22,809 nucleotides of DNA from Chara braunii (GCA_003427395.1 BFEA01000003.1:1662563-1685371), one strand, 5' to 3'; counted from the stretch's first letter, positions 1-8,659 are shown. A program made the numbers and translations. The notes: a model not told the origin generated them from the sequence alone.

Positions 1-107
1 GTTACCACAGTAGGCAGCTGGCCAGGGTAGCTAAACTTTGAAAACTTCAAAGGGGTGCTGGCCCTGGAAAGTTACCACAGTAGGCAGCTGGCCAGGGTAA
101 CTAAACC
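1..107. repeat. 37-bp direct repeat, two copies
   Basis: Positions 1-37 and 71-107 carry the same sequence beginning GTTACCACAGTAGGCAGCTG, with one difference near the end (GGGTAG versus GGGTAA). The 33-bp spacer contains GCTGGCCCTGG, which partly mirrors the CTGGCCAGGG of the repeat. The repeat may begin before the window. No coding sense is visible. Confidence 0.85.
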
Positions 108-1266
108 TTATTTAATCTAAGCGTTGACAGTTATGGCTGCCTGCATACATCTCAGCCAAACTGGAAGGTACTCTTAACCAGCGGTTTCAGCCAGTGTTTT
201 ATTGGCGGTTTGGCAGTCAATCATTGGTTGTGAGTTTCTTCGTTCAATGTTGTTAACTCGCTATAGTTTCTGGATGCTCCTCTTGCCACCAACGCCACGT
301 AATATGGAAAGCTGGCAATTTGTACAGTGTTTTCATGTTCCATTTGTGGAAATTGGGATTTTACTCGAGCGCTCGGCATTGACTCTTCTGCCCTGGTCTG
401 CGCTTGCTGTATAATTCTTTTGATTGCACTATGTTTGATGGGTGTGCAGAGGAACTGCATCTTCTTCTGGGGATGCCGGGGAGGTAGGGGGAGGAGGTGG
501 GGGGAGGGAGGGGAAGTGTGAGAACAGGGGTAGGGGTCATTTGTTGGTGGGGAGGCACATTTCCTGGTGTGTTTGTGAATGAAATTGTTACAATGCTGCC
601 GCGCTTTTTTGTGCTCCCTTTACTTTGGAATAGAGGGTCTGCAGGATAAATGAAGTGCATGAGTTCATTGTTTTTTGAACTCTGAAATCAAATCAGACTG
701 CAATAACCTGAAGGAAATCAATTGGCAATTGGCTATGTTCCCCTCTCAACTGGTGGGATGAGGATGAATCGTTGCGCAGAGAAGGTGAAAGAAAGAGCAT
801 TCGACTACTTATCTATCTGCCTGGCTTCTTAAACGGCTAGTACACGGCCCCAGCCTTGCAGAAAGTTTTTGTCGCCACAAGCAAAACTCAGAGGCGCCGC
901 GTGAGCAGGCCCGCTGTTGAAAAAAAAAATCGGCGGCATCTGGAGTGGTGCTGGTTTCGTGCTGACACCCGTGGGCTGATATGTGGTGTACTGGTGCTTT
1001 AATTATCATTTTCCCTCCTTACATAAGATGAGGCATGGCCATTATAGTCGCATATCTGGCCAGAAAAATGGCCCTCATTACAGCCGTATAATTACCATGC
1101 AGGAACTGTCGAAAGACAGACTCAAGTTCAAATCCAGATACTATCAGATGAACAGAGTAACCTCATTCTAAGAAAAAAAAGGGAAAAAAAAAACATGCAG
1201 TAGGTAGTTGAGAAGCTCAACAGGAGCAATCATTGTGCCAAGGAGGTGAAAAAAAAGAGGGTTCAA
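108..1266. other. Non-coding stretch with a G-rich tract
   Basis: No supported gene. Open frames here are short, overlap on both strands and look like no family I know. A purine tract at about 476-570 has many runs of three to six G on the plus strand and could form a quadruplex. At 1032-1100 two loosely similar segments (ATGGCC followed by ATTATAG or ATTACAG and a CGCATA/CGTATA end) lie head to tail. The segment at 839-876 resembles 1861-1898 (AGTACACG, CCCAGCC, TGCAGAAA), suggesting a further dispersed repeat. Confidence 0.6.
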
Positions 1267-1376
1267 CTACCGTCTTCACCCACGAATAGAACGCCCGGTC
1301 ATTATAGCTGTATTTGATCCAACTTTCAGTCCAGATGCGGCAGTAATTACTGGGCGTTCTATTTGGGTGAAAAGTA
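1267..1376 (+). mobile_element. MITE family 1, copy 1
   Basis: A 110-bp inverted-repeat element. It opens with CTACCGTCTTCACCC and a block containing AATAGAACGCCCGGTCATTA; it closes with the complement of the same block (TAATTACTGGGCGTTCTATT) and GGGTGAAAAGTA. The centre carries AACTTTCAGTCCAGATGC, shared with the other copies in this window. It has no coding capacity. A target-site duplication could not be fixed; CAAC occurs on both sides (1264-1267 and 1377-1380) but this is too short to rely on. Confidence 0.8.
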
Positions 1377-1505
1377 CAACATGGGAAATTTGTGCCCTGA
1401 AGGGTCTCATAAACTCCCTTTGTATTTGACCGGCCGCCGACCAAAAAAGAGAAGATAGCCATGTTTGACAATGATTTTTTAGCCATCTTTCCCGATACCT
1501 TTCTT

Positions 1506-1651
1506 ATAAATGCCACTATCTTATTACTTATCTATGCGTGGGCTGGAGGATCAGCCCCGCGGATCAGAGATTGGAAACCATCACCTTTAAAACGAAAGAG
1601 AAAAATAAATAAATAAATAAATAAATGCCACTATCTTATTACTTATCTATG
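1506..1651 (+). mobile_element. Short retroposed fragment with 31-bp direct repeats
   Basis: A perfect 31-bp sequence (starting ATAAATGCCACTATC, ending CTTATCTATG) occurs at 1506-1536 and again at 1621-1651. Between them lie 84 bp that start GC-rich (CGTGGGCTGGAGGATCAGCC) and end in a (AAAT)n-like tail that runs into the second copy. This is the layout of a 5'-truncated LINE or SINE insertion with a target-site duplication; the first few bases of the repeat may belong to the tail. The parent element is not identifiable. Confidence 0.65.
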
Positions 1652-1653
1652 GA

Positions 1654-1856
1654 GTGATTCATAGGGGCTCCCAGCAAATAAATAGCCCAGTGGTAAGAGA
1701 CAACTGTACAGCTCCCCCCGACTCCAAAGAATCTACGTCTAGACCTACAGTGAATATGCGATGCCTTTCTCCATGAAGTTATCTCAGTAAATAGTAAATA
1801 GCCCAGTGGTATGGACCAGTGATTCATAGGGGCTCCCAGCTAATAGCCCAGTGGTA
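1654..1856 (+). repeat. Interspersed short repeats with a tRNA A-box-like core
   Basis: A 22-bp unit (GTGATTCATAGGGGCTCCCA plus GC) occurs at 1654-1675 and 1819-1840. AATAGCCCAGTGGTA occurs three times, at 1681, 1797 and 1842, the last two as part of a 45-bp period. TAGCCCAGTGGTA resembles the internal A-box of tRNA genes, and CCCGACTCC near 1720 weakly resembles a B-box, so a decayed tRNA-derived SINE is possible. No foldable tRNA was found. Confidence 0.55.
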
Positions 1857-2179
1857 TGGACCAGTACACGTTCCCAGCCGTGCAGAAAATTAAGTTGTCC
1901 TATCAGCCCGAAAAATTTGGGACTTGGGGAAGGCGCGGTAGTGCAATGGGGGAGGAAGACGGGGGGCCCAATGAAAAAAGGGCTAATGGACTGCAAGTTC
2001 TCCTGCTGCTTCATTCCGTTCTCCGTGCATGCATTTCCGCATGCACGGACATCATAGTGGACATGACAGGGCACAAGTCGAAAGTAGGCGGAAAAAAAAA
2101 AAGCAGAATCGAGTGCCCGCCAGATGGCAGATAACCTTTTGAGTTGGAGACAGAAGGTCCAGCCTTGTTTTTTCTTTTG

Positions 2180-2422
2180 AAAAATTTGGACCATTTCTCG
2201 ATTTATGCGTGTCATTCTTGCGCAGGGGCCATGCTAATCTTCTCTGTATCATTCCAATTTTAAACCACCAGTACTTGGCGCAGCTATCAGCCGCAGAAAA
2301 AACGTTTCTAGTTGGATGAATTTGGGCGCTCCTGTAATGGCCCGTACGTTTCCTAAATCCATGGCGCGTTAACGGGCATGACTCGAGGAAGTACTGGTGG
2401 TTTAACGGATGTCCCAAAGGAC
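2180..2422 (-). ncRNA. U6 snRNA-like sequence split by a transposon insertion (probable retropseudogene)
   Basis: U6 is the RNA at the catalytic heart of the spliceosome, transcribed by RNA polymerase III. The 3' part (2263-2180, minus) has the diagnostic U6 blocks: GGAATGATACAGAGAAGATT, AGCATGGCCCCTGCGCAAG, ATGACACGCATAAATCGAG and GTCCAAATTTTT, the last being a pol III terminator. The 5' end, GTCCTTTGGGACATCCG, lies at 2422-2406 and forms the usual 5' stem-loop. A 138-bp element plus one TTAA copy separates the two. Without it the RNA would be 101 nt, the plant U6 size. The sequence is near consensus with a few substitutions (AAGAATGAC for the usual AAGGATGAC). No TATA box about 30 bases upstream or plant upstream element is visible, and A-rich direct repeats flank it, so I infer a retrocopy that is not functional. 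Confidence 0.9.
2264..2401. mobile_element. 138-bp TTAA-flanked MITE inserted in U6
   Basis: Perfect 13-bp terminal inverted repeats, ACCACCAGTACTT at 2264-2276 and its complement at 2389-2401, are bounded by TTAA at 2260-2263 and 2402-2405. U6 sequence resumes exactly outside both TTAA copies, which proves insertion and gives the empty site CCGTTAAAATTGG. TTAA duplication is the signature of piggyBac-type transposases, but the tip does not start with the usual CCC, and a TA duplication with the tip extended to AACCACC reads equally well. There is no coding capacity, so it must be mobilised in trans. The same tip occurs at 17249-17261 and 19365-19377. Confidence 0.88.
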
Positions 2423-2772
2423 GCTTTGTTTTTTTTTGAGTAGGTAGTTTTTTTTCCTTTCCTTTCGTTTAATTGATTGTATCTGCAACCGTTTTGAGGA
2501 TAGGTATGGGTGCAGTTTGTGAAGGAACTGCCCTGCCTCCTTTGTAGGCTTACAAAATAAGAATTGAACCTGCTTGCTCTTTTGGATGCTGTCCGATGCA
2601 GTGGGCAGCGTGGATTGGAAAAGCGTCTCCATCTGGGGCCCGGAATACGGCCAGATGCAGATGAGAGTTCGTCGTGGGGGCAAGCAGCCCCCAAGCTATC
2701 ATTGCAACCGTTACGAAACAGAGAAGCAAAGAAAAAGAAAACTAAACTACAATGACGACCTCTAACGGCATA
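2406..2772. other. Non-coding stretch beyond U6
   Basis: Apart from the 5' end of U6 (2406-2422) and its flanking repeat, no gene or repeat is recognised. The region upstream of U6 on the minus strand is T-rich or A-rich and lacks a clear TATA box at the expected distance. Confidence 0.4.
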
Positions 2773-2900
2773 CTCAGGGTGTATTCACACTAGCACGTTT
2801 CAGAATGCATTCGACTGCATTCACGGCGAGACCAGGATGAATCTGACATCAATCACGTCCAGAGCTTTGTGGAAAAAGTCCCCGTGCGAGTATGCCCTCA
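2773..2900 (+). mobile_element. MITE family 2, copy A
   Basis: A 128-bp element with imperfect terminal inverted repeats: CTCAGGGTGTATTCACACTA at the left and, read inward on the minus strand, GAGGGCATACTCGCACGGGG at the right. The interior (GAATCTGACATCAATCACGT, CCAGAGCTTTGTGG) is the reverse complement of the interior at 11828-11956, showing a dispersed family. A CAGGG-like tip suggests a hAT-type relative, but no 8-bp duplication was found. Sequence resembling the tips recurs just outside both ends, so the true limits are uncertain. Confidence 0.75.
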
Positions 2901-3356
2901 CACTGACACTTTGCTAAACGTAGCTGACAGCACTCACGACCAACGCTAGCAAAAGACAGTCCCAGCATTAGTTTTCCTTTTTTCTTTTTCCCTTTTTTCG
3001 TTGCCCTTTTTCCCTACCTCGGAAGCCGTCCCGCCTTGTTGGGAGGGCGGTTAATTGCCTTTGTCCGTTTGTTGCACTAGTTTTCTTTCGTTTCAAGGTC
3101 CCCCTTTCTTTCGTTCCAAGCATGCTGTTGGTGGTGTGGGTAGTCTTAAGACCATAAAGCCTCAACGACTGCGCTCCAGACATCCACTCTTTTTTTTCCT
3201 GCAGAGGAGGAGAAGCAATTCCTGAATTTACTGTCCAATCTCCCACTTCCCAGCGGTTGTTTTTCTTAAGGCTTGTATGGCTGTAACAACTTCCTGTAGA
3301 TTTTTGACTAGGTGGTCTATTGTCCCATATATATGTTTAATCTGCCATACCATACC

Positions 3357-3391
<35 letters not shown>

Positions 3392-3584
3392 TTCTTCCTC
3401 TTCTAACGATGACCCACATTTCCAACCTTAAGTGGTTAGGGTTAGTGTGTTATCTACCGCATTTGTCATCCACGAGTTGCACAATGAAGGTTATTACGTC
3501 CGCTGAGTGTTCTATCTGGGCCCAGTTCCTGAGAATAGGCCCCGGCCAGAGGTTGCCTGACTGTGCATGGCTGTCAATGTGTAC
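2901..3584. other. Non-coding stretch with a 34-bp poly-C tract
   Basis: A run of 34 C lies at 3358-3391. Open frames through it are produced by the homopolymer and by the MITE that follows. No gene is supported. Confidence 0.6.
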
Positions 3585-3699
3585 GGCTACCGTCTTCACC
3601 CGAATAGAACGCCCAGTCATTATAGATGTATTTGGCACAACTTTCAGTCAGGATGCAGCGATAATGACCGAGCGTTCTATTCGGGTGAAGACGGTAGCC
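3585..3699 (+). mobile_element. MITE family 1, copy 2 (best preserved)
   Basis: A 115-bp element with a perfect 28-bp terminal inverted repeat: GGCTACCGTCTTCACCCGAA then TAGAACGC at 3585-3612, with its complement at 3672-3699. The repeat continues imperfectly inward over GTCATTAT. The centre holds ACAACTTTCAGTCAGGATGC, the family's conserved core. With more than 70 of 115 bases in the stem, single strands would fold into a strong hairpin. It has no coding capacity and no clear target-site duplication. Confidence 0.88.
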
Positions 3700-5189
3700 A
3701 TTCAAGTCAACCACACACTGGTGGACGCCGCTAGGCTGCCTCAGCGCTCAGTGAAAGGAAGTCGCAATTGGGCTCCTTAGCCTACTTGAGAGAGTCGTGC
3801 ACTTGCACATGCAATTGTGCTAGCTTGTACTGCGGGTAATTGGCGACGGTGGAGGGAATGGCATCGGCTCATCAGAAGCAAGGAAGTCAGTAGGCACAGT
3901 GGCAATCAGGTTGGAGGAAGTTGGAATAGGGACAGGCGAGGAAGACTTGAACACTGTTCTTGAGGCGGGTTTTTCGGTTGCCGATTCTTCGTGTGATTAA
4001 AAGCTATGTGCGATATCAACCGACGGTAGCACTTTGTAGATGGTGTTAGGGGGTCGTAAGGAGAAAGTCGGGCTGGACTGTACTCTAGTCCTATTGAACA
4101 TCATGAGATGTTCAGTGATTGACTGCTGATGGCTGTTTGAGTTGATCTGGGTAGTTGCATGGATGGGCTGTGACTTGCTGGGTTTCATCATAGGTACGTG
4201 GTTCAGAAAAGTGCAATTTTCATGCTATGACAGCATGAACCGACCCACGATTACCACGTGCGCTCTGAGCACGGACATAGCAACAATAGGGCCTGCCACT
4301 AAATGCAGAGGGCGGTAAGGGGCTCACAAAGAAACTTCAAGATGCCAGATGCGAGTAGAGCAGGGTAGAGCGGAACTCAGAATAAAACACCGTATGTCAG
4401 TCGGGGCATTCACATCATTCTCGTCAGCTTCTCATCTTCTATCCTTTTACCGTTGAGAAAGAGCCGAGATAGAATATGGTTGGCGTCCAGATTAGTGAGG
4501 AGATTTGTGAGACGAAATGAAACAGCGGTATGGCATCGTAGAGAATTGCAGATTGACAGCATGGAATGAAAGAGTTTTTCAGCATGGCAGAGCAGAGCAG
4601 AGCAGTGTTAAACAGGAGAAGAAGTGATCTGCATGTGTATGTCCATTTTCTCTCCCTCTGTGGCTTATCTTGTTCGGATAGAACATGTAAGCAGTCTTCT
4701 TTGGATACCACATCCAAGTAGCATCATCAATGGAGAACAACAAGAACAAGAGAGCACATGTACGGGAAGGTCAATGGTGAAAGATTCAGATGAAGACTCA
4801 GGATAATTTATTGGAGCTTGACCCTGAAGAGCAGTAACCCTTTTCAAATCATTCTGTGAAATTCCTTTACTTGCAGCATAAAAGGATGTCATAGCTCCCG
4901 CAAAAGTCGTCGCAACTAGAGACTTGGGCTTGCTATCATGGAAACACCTGCTAGCATGTGTTTCTGCACCCTTCCCTGAATGTACCTTTCTGTTTATCCA
5001 GTCAGGTTCCTCATTTTCCTGTCAGCCTCTTGTTTATTCTCCTGGATTGATTATGCCGGATGTAGACCAGCAGGTGTTACAGTGTCGATCGCCTCCATGC
5101 ACTTGCCAGATTCCTTCTTGATCGTGTCCGGTCATTGTGGATCACGGTGAAAGTGTTGTTCATGACCATTAGTGTTCTGATGGCCGTCG
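3700..5189. other. Long non-coding stretch
   Basis: I see no gene, RNA or mobile element here. Small open frames occur on both strands, none with a recognisable motif. A short run of four GCAGA-like units lies at about 4583-4604. Exons of a spliced gene cannot be excluded from sequence alone. Confidence 0.4.
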
Positions 5190-5365
5190 ACCAGTCTTGG
5201 ATCGCCATTCTATGTTGATGATTGACAACCATTGGCTCGGCTTCAACCAATCTTCGATCACCATTATATGTCGACGATTGACGACCATCTGGTTGCTGCC
5301 ACCGTCGGATTGTCGTCAATCGTTCTTGGATCACCATTGTGTGTTGATGATTGACCGCCAAGTTG
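5190..5365 (+). repeat. Degenerate tandem repeat, three units
   Basis: Three head-to-tail units begin near 5194, 5248 and 5317. Each has the frame CTTSGATCRCCATT, then TATGTYGAYGATTGAC (third unit GTGTGTTGATGATTGAC) and a following CCAT/CCAA. Spacing is uneven (about 54 and 69 bp), so the array has decayed. Open frames across it arise from the repeat. Confidence 0.7.
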
Positions 5366-5415
5366 GCATCAATGTTTGTCAAACTAGGGTTGTCCTCAAG
5401 CGTGAAGCACTGAAG

Positions 5416-5542
5416 CTATATCTTGGCATAACATAGAAAGACGTGTTGTAAGAGTCTCTATATCTTGGCGTAACATAGAAAGGTGTGTTGTAAGAGTCTC
5501 TATATCTTGGCGTAACATAGAAAAAGGCGTGTTGTCAGAGCT
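5416..5542 (+). repeat. 42-bp tandem repeat, three units
   Basis: Units start at 5416, 5458 and 5500, each beginning CTATATCTTGGCRTAACATA and ending GTGTTGTAAGAGTCT (third unit GTGTTGTCAGAGCT). The first two junctions are exactly 42 bp apart and units differ at a few positions only, so the array is fairly young. Confidence 0.9.
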
Positions 5543-5671
5543 CAAACAGTTGCCATGACTTGCTTGTCTGGCATTTCATTTGGGGCCATGTAACTACAGG
5601 CCATTGGCTTGTAAGGAAGGCTGTAGAATAGTTCATTGTAACCATGGGTGATTGCCTCCACTTCCCATCGG

Positions 5672-5790
5672 CTGGATTTCGAACGTGCTCCAACAGCTCG
5701 TTACAACGTATTGCAGAGTTTAGGCATAGAAGTAGACATAGGGTCTTGAACTCATGACCTTTCTGGTGATCGGGTAGTGTCACAGGCCCA
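5672..5790 (-). repeat. tRNA-like T-arm signals (possible decayed SINE)
   Basis: On the minus strand GGTCATGAGTTCAAGACCC (5762-5744) reads like a tRNA T-arm with a good B-box (AGTTCAAGACC), preceded by a small hairpin GATCACCAGAAAGGTC in the place of an anticodon arm. About 60 bp further on, ACGTTCGAAATCC (5687-5675) is a second B-box-like sequence. No convincing A-box or acceptor stem was found, so this is not a tRNA gene; a decayed tRNA-derived element is the likeliest reading. Confidence 0.4.
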
Positions 5791-5938
5791 AGATCTTAAG
5801 GGTTTCCCCAGGGCTGTGTCCTCGAGACTGACCCTTGCCTGTTGCTTGAGCTTCTTGTACGTCTACTATGATAGCATGTTTCGGACACGATAGCCACTGC
5901 CAGACGTTTTCATTGAGCTCTGCTTCAAGGCCCCATTA

Positions 5939-6056
5939 CTACCGCCTTCACCTGAATACAATTCCCGGTCGTTATAGCGGTACGTGGGGAAACTTTCAGT
6001 CCAGGTACATATATAATGACCAGGCGACGGGCATTGTATTCGGGTGAAGATGGTAG
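5939..6056 (+). mobile_element. MITE family 1, copy 3
   Basis: A 118-bp element opening CTACCGCCTTCACCTGAATA and closing with the complement-type end TATTCGGGTGAAGATGGTAG. The inner stem (CCCGGTCGTTATAG against ATAATGACCAGG) and the core AACTTTCAGTCCAGGTAC match the other copies. Both stems carry independent substitutions, so it is older than copy 2. Confidence 0.82.
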
Positions 6057-6711
6057 CCTGCTGGCCTCTTTTGCCCATGAGGCTGCAGAAACGGTGAGTG
6101 AAGGAGAGGGGTGTGTCACCGTTGGGAGGGGTGAAAGTCAGGAATCAAGATCAGGGGTAGACAAGGTGTGAGAATGGTGGAGGTGGAGATGCAAATGGGA
6201 ATGCTGAACACTGTTCTGGTGTGCACAATGGAAGTGGAGATGAAGATGGGAGTACTGCAGGCCATTTCTGTAAGAGTCGTCAAGAAACCTGAGCTCTTTG
6301 GTGGATTCTTTCTGGTGTGCAGGCTGTTGTCCATGGAAGGCATATTTGTCTGACACTTTTGGACTGTAAATCGATTTCAAGTGATTAGAAGGGAGGCATT
6401 GCGAGGGAGAGAACTGAGGTCTTGATTCCAAAGTTTGCTTCCTCGCGTTTGAGGTTGTGAGGGCGGACGGTTTTCTTATAAAGTTGCTGTGCATAATTGT
6501 AATCTCTGGTAGTGAATTCCTTGATGTATGGATGTCCTTGTGTTATGGATATGGTGGCCAAAGTTGTAAAGGTAGTTGATAAGATATGAGGATCAACTCT
6601 TCTGAAAAGTCCATGATGCACATGTGACGGTGTGTCATCTTTCAGGGCAGCTCGCTGAATGGAGACGGGCTAAATAGCAGCAAAGTGCCTTGTGCTAGTA
6701 GAAGTTCTGCG
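6057..6711 (+). promoter_or_regulatory. Region upstream of the TatD gene
   Basis: No separate gene is seen. A TATA-like TTATAAAG lies at 6476-6483, about 230 bp before the ATG. TCATCTTTCAG ending at 6645 could be a 3' splice site of a 5'-UTR intron. An in-frame TAG at 6676-6678 closes the frame before the start. At about 6178-6260 a GA-rich motif is repeated (GGAGGTGGAGATGCAAATGG and GGAAGTGGAGATGAAGATGG). None of these sites is proven. Confidence 0.35.
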
Positions 6712-7725
6712 ATGGCTGGCCCAGATTACAGCATGGGAAGCATGCCAGTTGGCGGCAACAACGGCCGTATCTTCTTCGATGCACATTGCCATCTACAAGA
6801 CGTTCGACTAGGTGGTTGCTTGGATGATGTTCTCTCTGAAGCTAGAGTTGCGGGCGTGCGATGGTTTGCCGTAAATGCGACAACCGAGGAGGATTGGAGG
6901 GATGTGAAAGCCTTGGCAGATAAGCATCCTGAGTCAGTTGCTCCTTGCTTTGGCCTTCATCCACTGTTTCTGAGTTCACGGTCATGCCAGTGGATGCCGA
7001 AGCTCGAAAGCATGCTTCGTGAAACTCCTAGTGCAGCTGTCGGTGAGATTGGTCTAGACAAACGACCAATTTGCGATGTGGACTTTGACACACAGGTGGA
7101 GGTTATGAAAGCACAGCTGCAGCTTGCAAAGGAGATCGGTCGACCTGTGTCAGTTCACTGTGTTCGAGCTTATGGGGATCTTCTTCGGATCGTTAAAGAG
7201 ATGGGTGAGTTCCAGGCAGGACTGATTCTGCATTCTTATATGGGTTCTGCAGAAATGGTGGGCCCCTTCTCCTCTCTTGGTGCATATTTTTCCTTCTCAG
7301 GCTTCATTGGGGGCCTTCAGGCAAAGAAAGCTGAGAAGATGCTGCAACGAGTGCCGTTGGATCGCCTTCTTCTCGAAACGGATTGTCCAGACGCACTGCC
7401 ATATGTAGATCTAGGTCTCCTGCAATGGGTTCCGAATGATCCCAATGGGTTGCGTCAAGGCCAGAGTCATGGGGCGGGTTCAAATGTGTCATCGTCGAAA
7501 GGGTCTATGGGCGGCAGCACCGTTGGGGGTGACGGAGATGGTTCAGGCAAACCTGCATTCCCGAAAGGTGCTCTCAATCATCCGGCCAACATAACCCAGG
7601 TGCTGACCCTGGTTGCACGTCTCGCTGGAAAAACTGAGCAGGAAATTGCTGAAGCTGCATGCCGAAATGCGCTGCGATTATTCTCCTACGAAGGGTCAAG
7701 GATTGCCGGCGAGTTACCGGCTTAA
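6712..7725 (+). CDS. TatD-family metal-dependent hydrolase
   Basis: A 337-residue protein of the TatD branch of the amidohydrolase fold: metal-dependent enzymes, several of them DNases, related to a widespread plant protein. Visible metal-site residues in family order are DAHCH (His25, His27) at the start, GEIGLD (Glu112), SVHC (His149), LILHSYMG (His174) and LLETDCPD (Asp224); FGLHP at 80-84 and LNHPANI at 288-294 are also family hallmarks. All expected ligands are present, so it should be active. A Gly/Ser-rich stretch at about 250-280 looks like a flexible insertion before the last helices and makes it longer than bacterial TatD (about 260). I chose ATG 6712; the frame is open back to 6679 but has no earlier ATG, and TAG stands at 6676. 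No intron is needed. No clear transit peptide is seen, so cytosol or nucleus is likely. The true substrate is unknown. Confidence 0.93.
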   Translation: MAGPDYSMGSMPVGGNNGRIFFDAHCHLQDVRLGGCLDDVLSEARVAGVRWFAVNATTEEDWRDVKALADKHPESVAPCFGLHPLFLSSRSCQWMPKLESMLRETPSAAVGEIGLDKRPICDVDFDTQVEVMKAQLQLAKEIGRPVSVHCVRAYGDLLRIVKEMGEFQAGLILHSYMGSAEMVGPFSSLGAYFSFSGFIGGLQAKKAEKMLQRVPLDRLLLETDCPDALPYVDLGLLQWVPNDPNGLRQGQSHGAGSNVSSSKGSMGGSTVGGDGDGSGKPAFPKGALNHPANITQVLTLVARLAGKTEQEIAEAACRNALRLFSYEGSRIAGELPA

Positions 7726-7868
7726 AATCGGGTGTCGAGTCTGGCGACAAAGTAAACCTGAGCTCATTGGCACTCTAATGAGGCGCTTGGGAAGGGTGGG
7801 TGTCAAAGGGGACCTTGAGGAAGTTCTCAGGTCTTGTGAAATGCATGCCGATTGAGACACAGCATAAT

Positions 7869-7997
7869 TTCCAGTCTAGGTATGCCAAACCTAAACCACA
7901 GCAGCAATTCCAGCCTGGGTACAGCAGATCCTAAAGTCTGTATCTACCCAGGCTGATATTGCTGCTGTGGTTCAGGTCTGGTGTACCTAGGCTGGAA
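7869..7997. repeat. Foldback element, 53-bp arms
   Basis: The left arm 7869-7921 (TTCCAGTCTAGGTATGCC ... CCAGCCTGGGTA) and right arm 7945-7997 are inverted copies with a handful of mismatches and a 23-nt spacer. Within each arm the motif TTCCAGYCTRGGTA (inner copy TATCAGCCTGGGTA in the right arm) occurs twice in the same direction, and ACCACAGCAGCAAT is identical in both arms. It lies 143 bp after the TatD stop codon, so it may be in the 3' UTR, where the transcript would fold into a long hairpin. Confidence 0.85.
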
Positions 7998-8127
7998 TTC
8001 CTGGAGGTATTCGGGGAACAACAACTGTGTACAGGATGTTGGAAAGTTGCACTTATTGGAAAGGAAGGATTTCATGTACGGACCTCCACCCTCGCGCACT
8101 GAGCCCCCAGGCTTGCTGGTAGTCAGG

Positions 8128-8393
8128 GTTGCCTTTTGCAGGATGGAAGGGTCAGGCAATCGCGCATGGCTAGGTGTAGTTTGTCAAGGTAGGTTGATAT
8201 GGGAAGGAGTGAGAAGTTTGCAGAATAAGTCCATGAATTGGTATCCCATTGAGGCCATACGATTGCCTTTTGCAGTAAGGAAGGGTCAGCAATTGTGCAT
8301 GGCTAGGTGTAGTTTGTGAAGGTAGATTGATATGGGAAGGAGTGAGAAGTTTGCAGAATAAGTGCATGGATTGGTATCCCATTGAGGCCATAC
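8128..8393 (+). repeat. 133-bp tandem duplication
   Basis: Two units, 8128-8260 and 8261-8393, share long identical blocks such as GCATGGCTAGGTGTAGTTTG, GATATGGGAAGGAGTGAGAA and TTGGTATCCCATTGAGGCCA. They differ by scattered substitutions and one-base indels. No gene lies in it; the paired reading frames on both strands are a product of the duplication. Confidence 0.92.
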
Positions 8394-8463
8394 TCTTGCT
8401 TGCAACCAAGATTCCCTTTCACAAAGAGAGGGCTTAATAGCCCTGTCTGTGTAGGGCACTGTA

Positions 8464-8560
8464 GGCATATAGTCTCACATGGCTATGTGTCAATGGGGAA
8501 CATTGGGCACATAGTTTCGCACGGAAAATCATTGGGGAGCATTTCCTGGAATTAATGATT
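8464..8560 (+). repeat. Short degenerate direct repeats
   Basis: GGCATATAGTCTCACATGG (8464) is followed about 42 bp later by GGCACATAGTTTCGCACGG, and ATGGGGAACATT by TTGGGGAGCATT. This is probably a decayed two-unit tandem repeat. Confidence 0.55.
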
Positions 8561-8659
8561 CATGTGTTTGAGCTCTTAAGCAAGGACCCATGTTTCAGCG
8601 TGAAGGGACTTGATGTCGGGAACTCGAGGATAAGCGGTGTGCTTGTAGCTGAAGAGATG

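Larger units (their letters stand above)
2162..2438 (-). repeat. A-rich direct repeats flanking the U6 copy
   Basis: On the minus strand the U6-like sequence is preceded directly by CAAAAAAAAACAAAGC (2438-2423) and followed directly, after its terminal TTTTT, by CAAAAGAAAAAACAAGGC (2179-2162). The two are the same apart from two inserted bases and one substitution, and both abut the ends of the U6 unit. This is what target-site duplications left by LINE-type retroposition look like. Low complexity makes chance similarity possible, but the exact placement argues against it. Confidence 0.65.

Noticed and set aside
2264-2401. Reading the U6 interruption as a spliceosomal intron, known in some U6 genes
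   Set aside because: Boundaries are TTAA and inverted repeats without GT/AG borders, and the same tips occur elsewhere as a transposon end.
3277-3780. A 167-codon plus-strand frame
   Set aside because: It is held open by the 34-bp poly-C tract (Pro run) and by MITE copy 2; it has no family resemblance.
6685-6711. An earlier GTG start for the TatD protein, nine codons upstream
   Set aside because: A eukaryotic nuclear gene should start at ATG; the first ATG after the in-frame TAG at 6676 is 6712.
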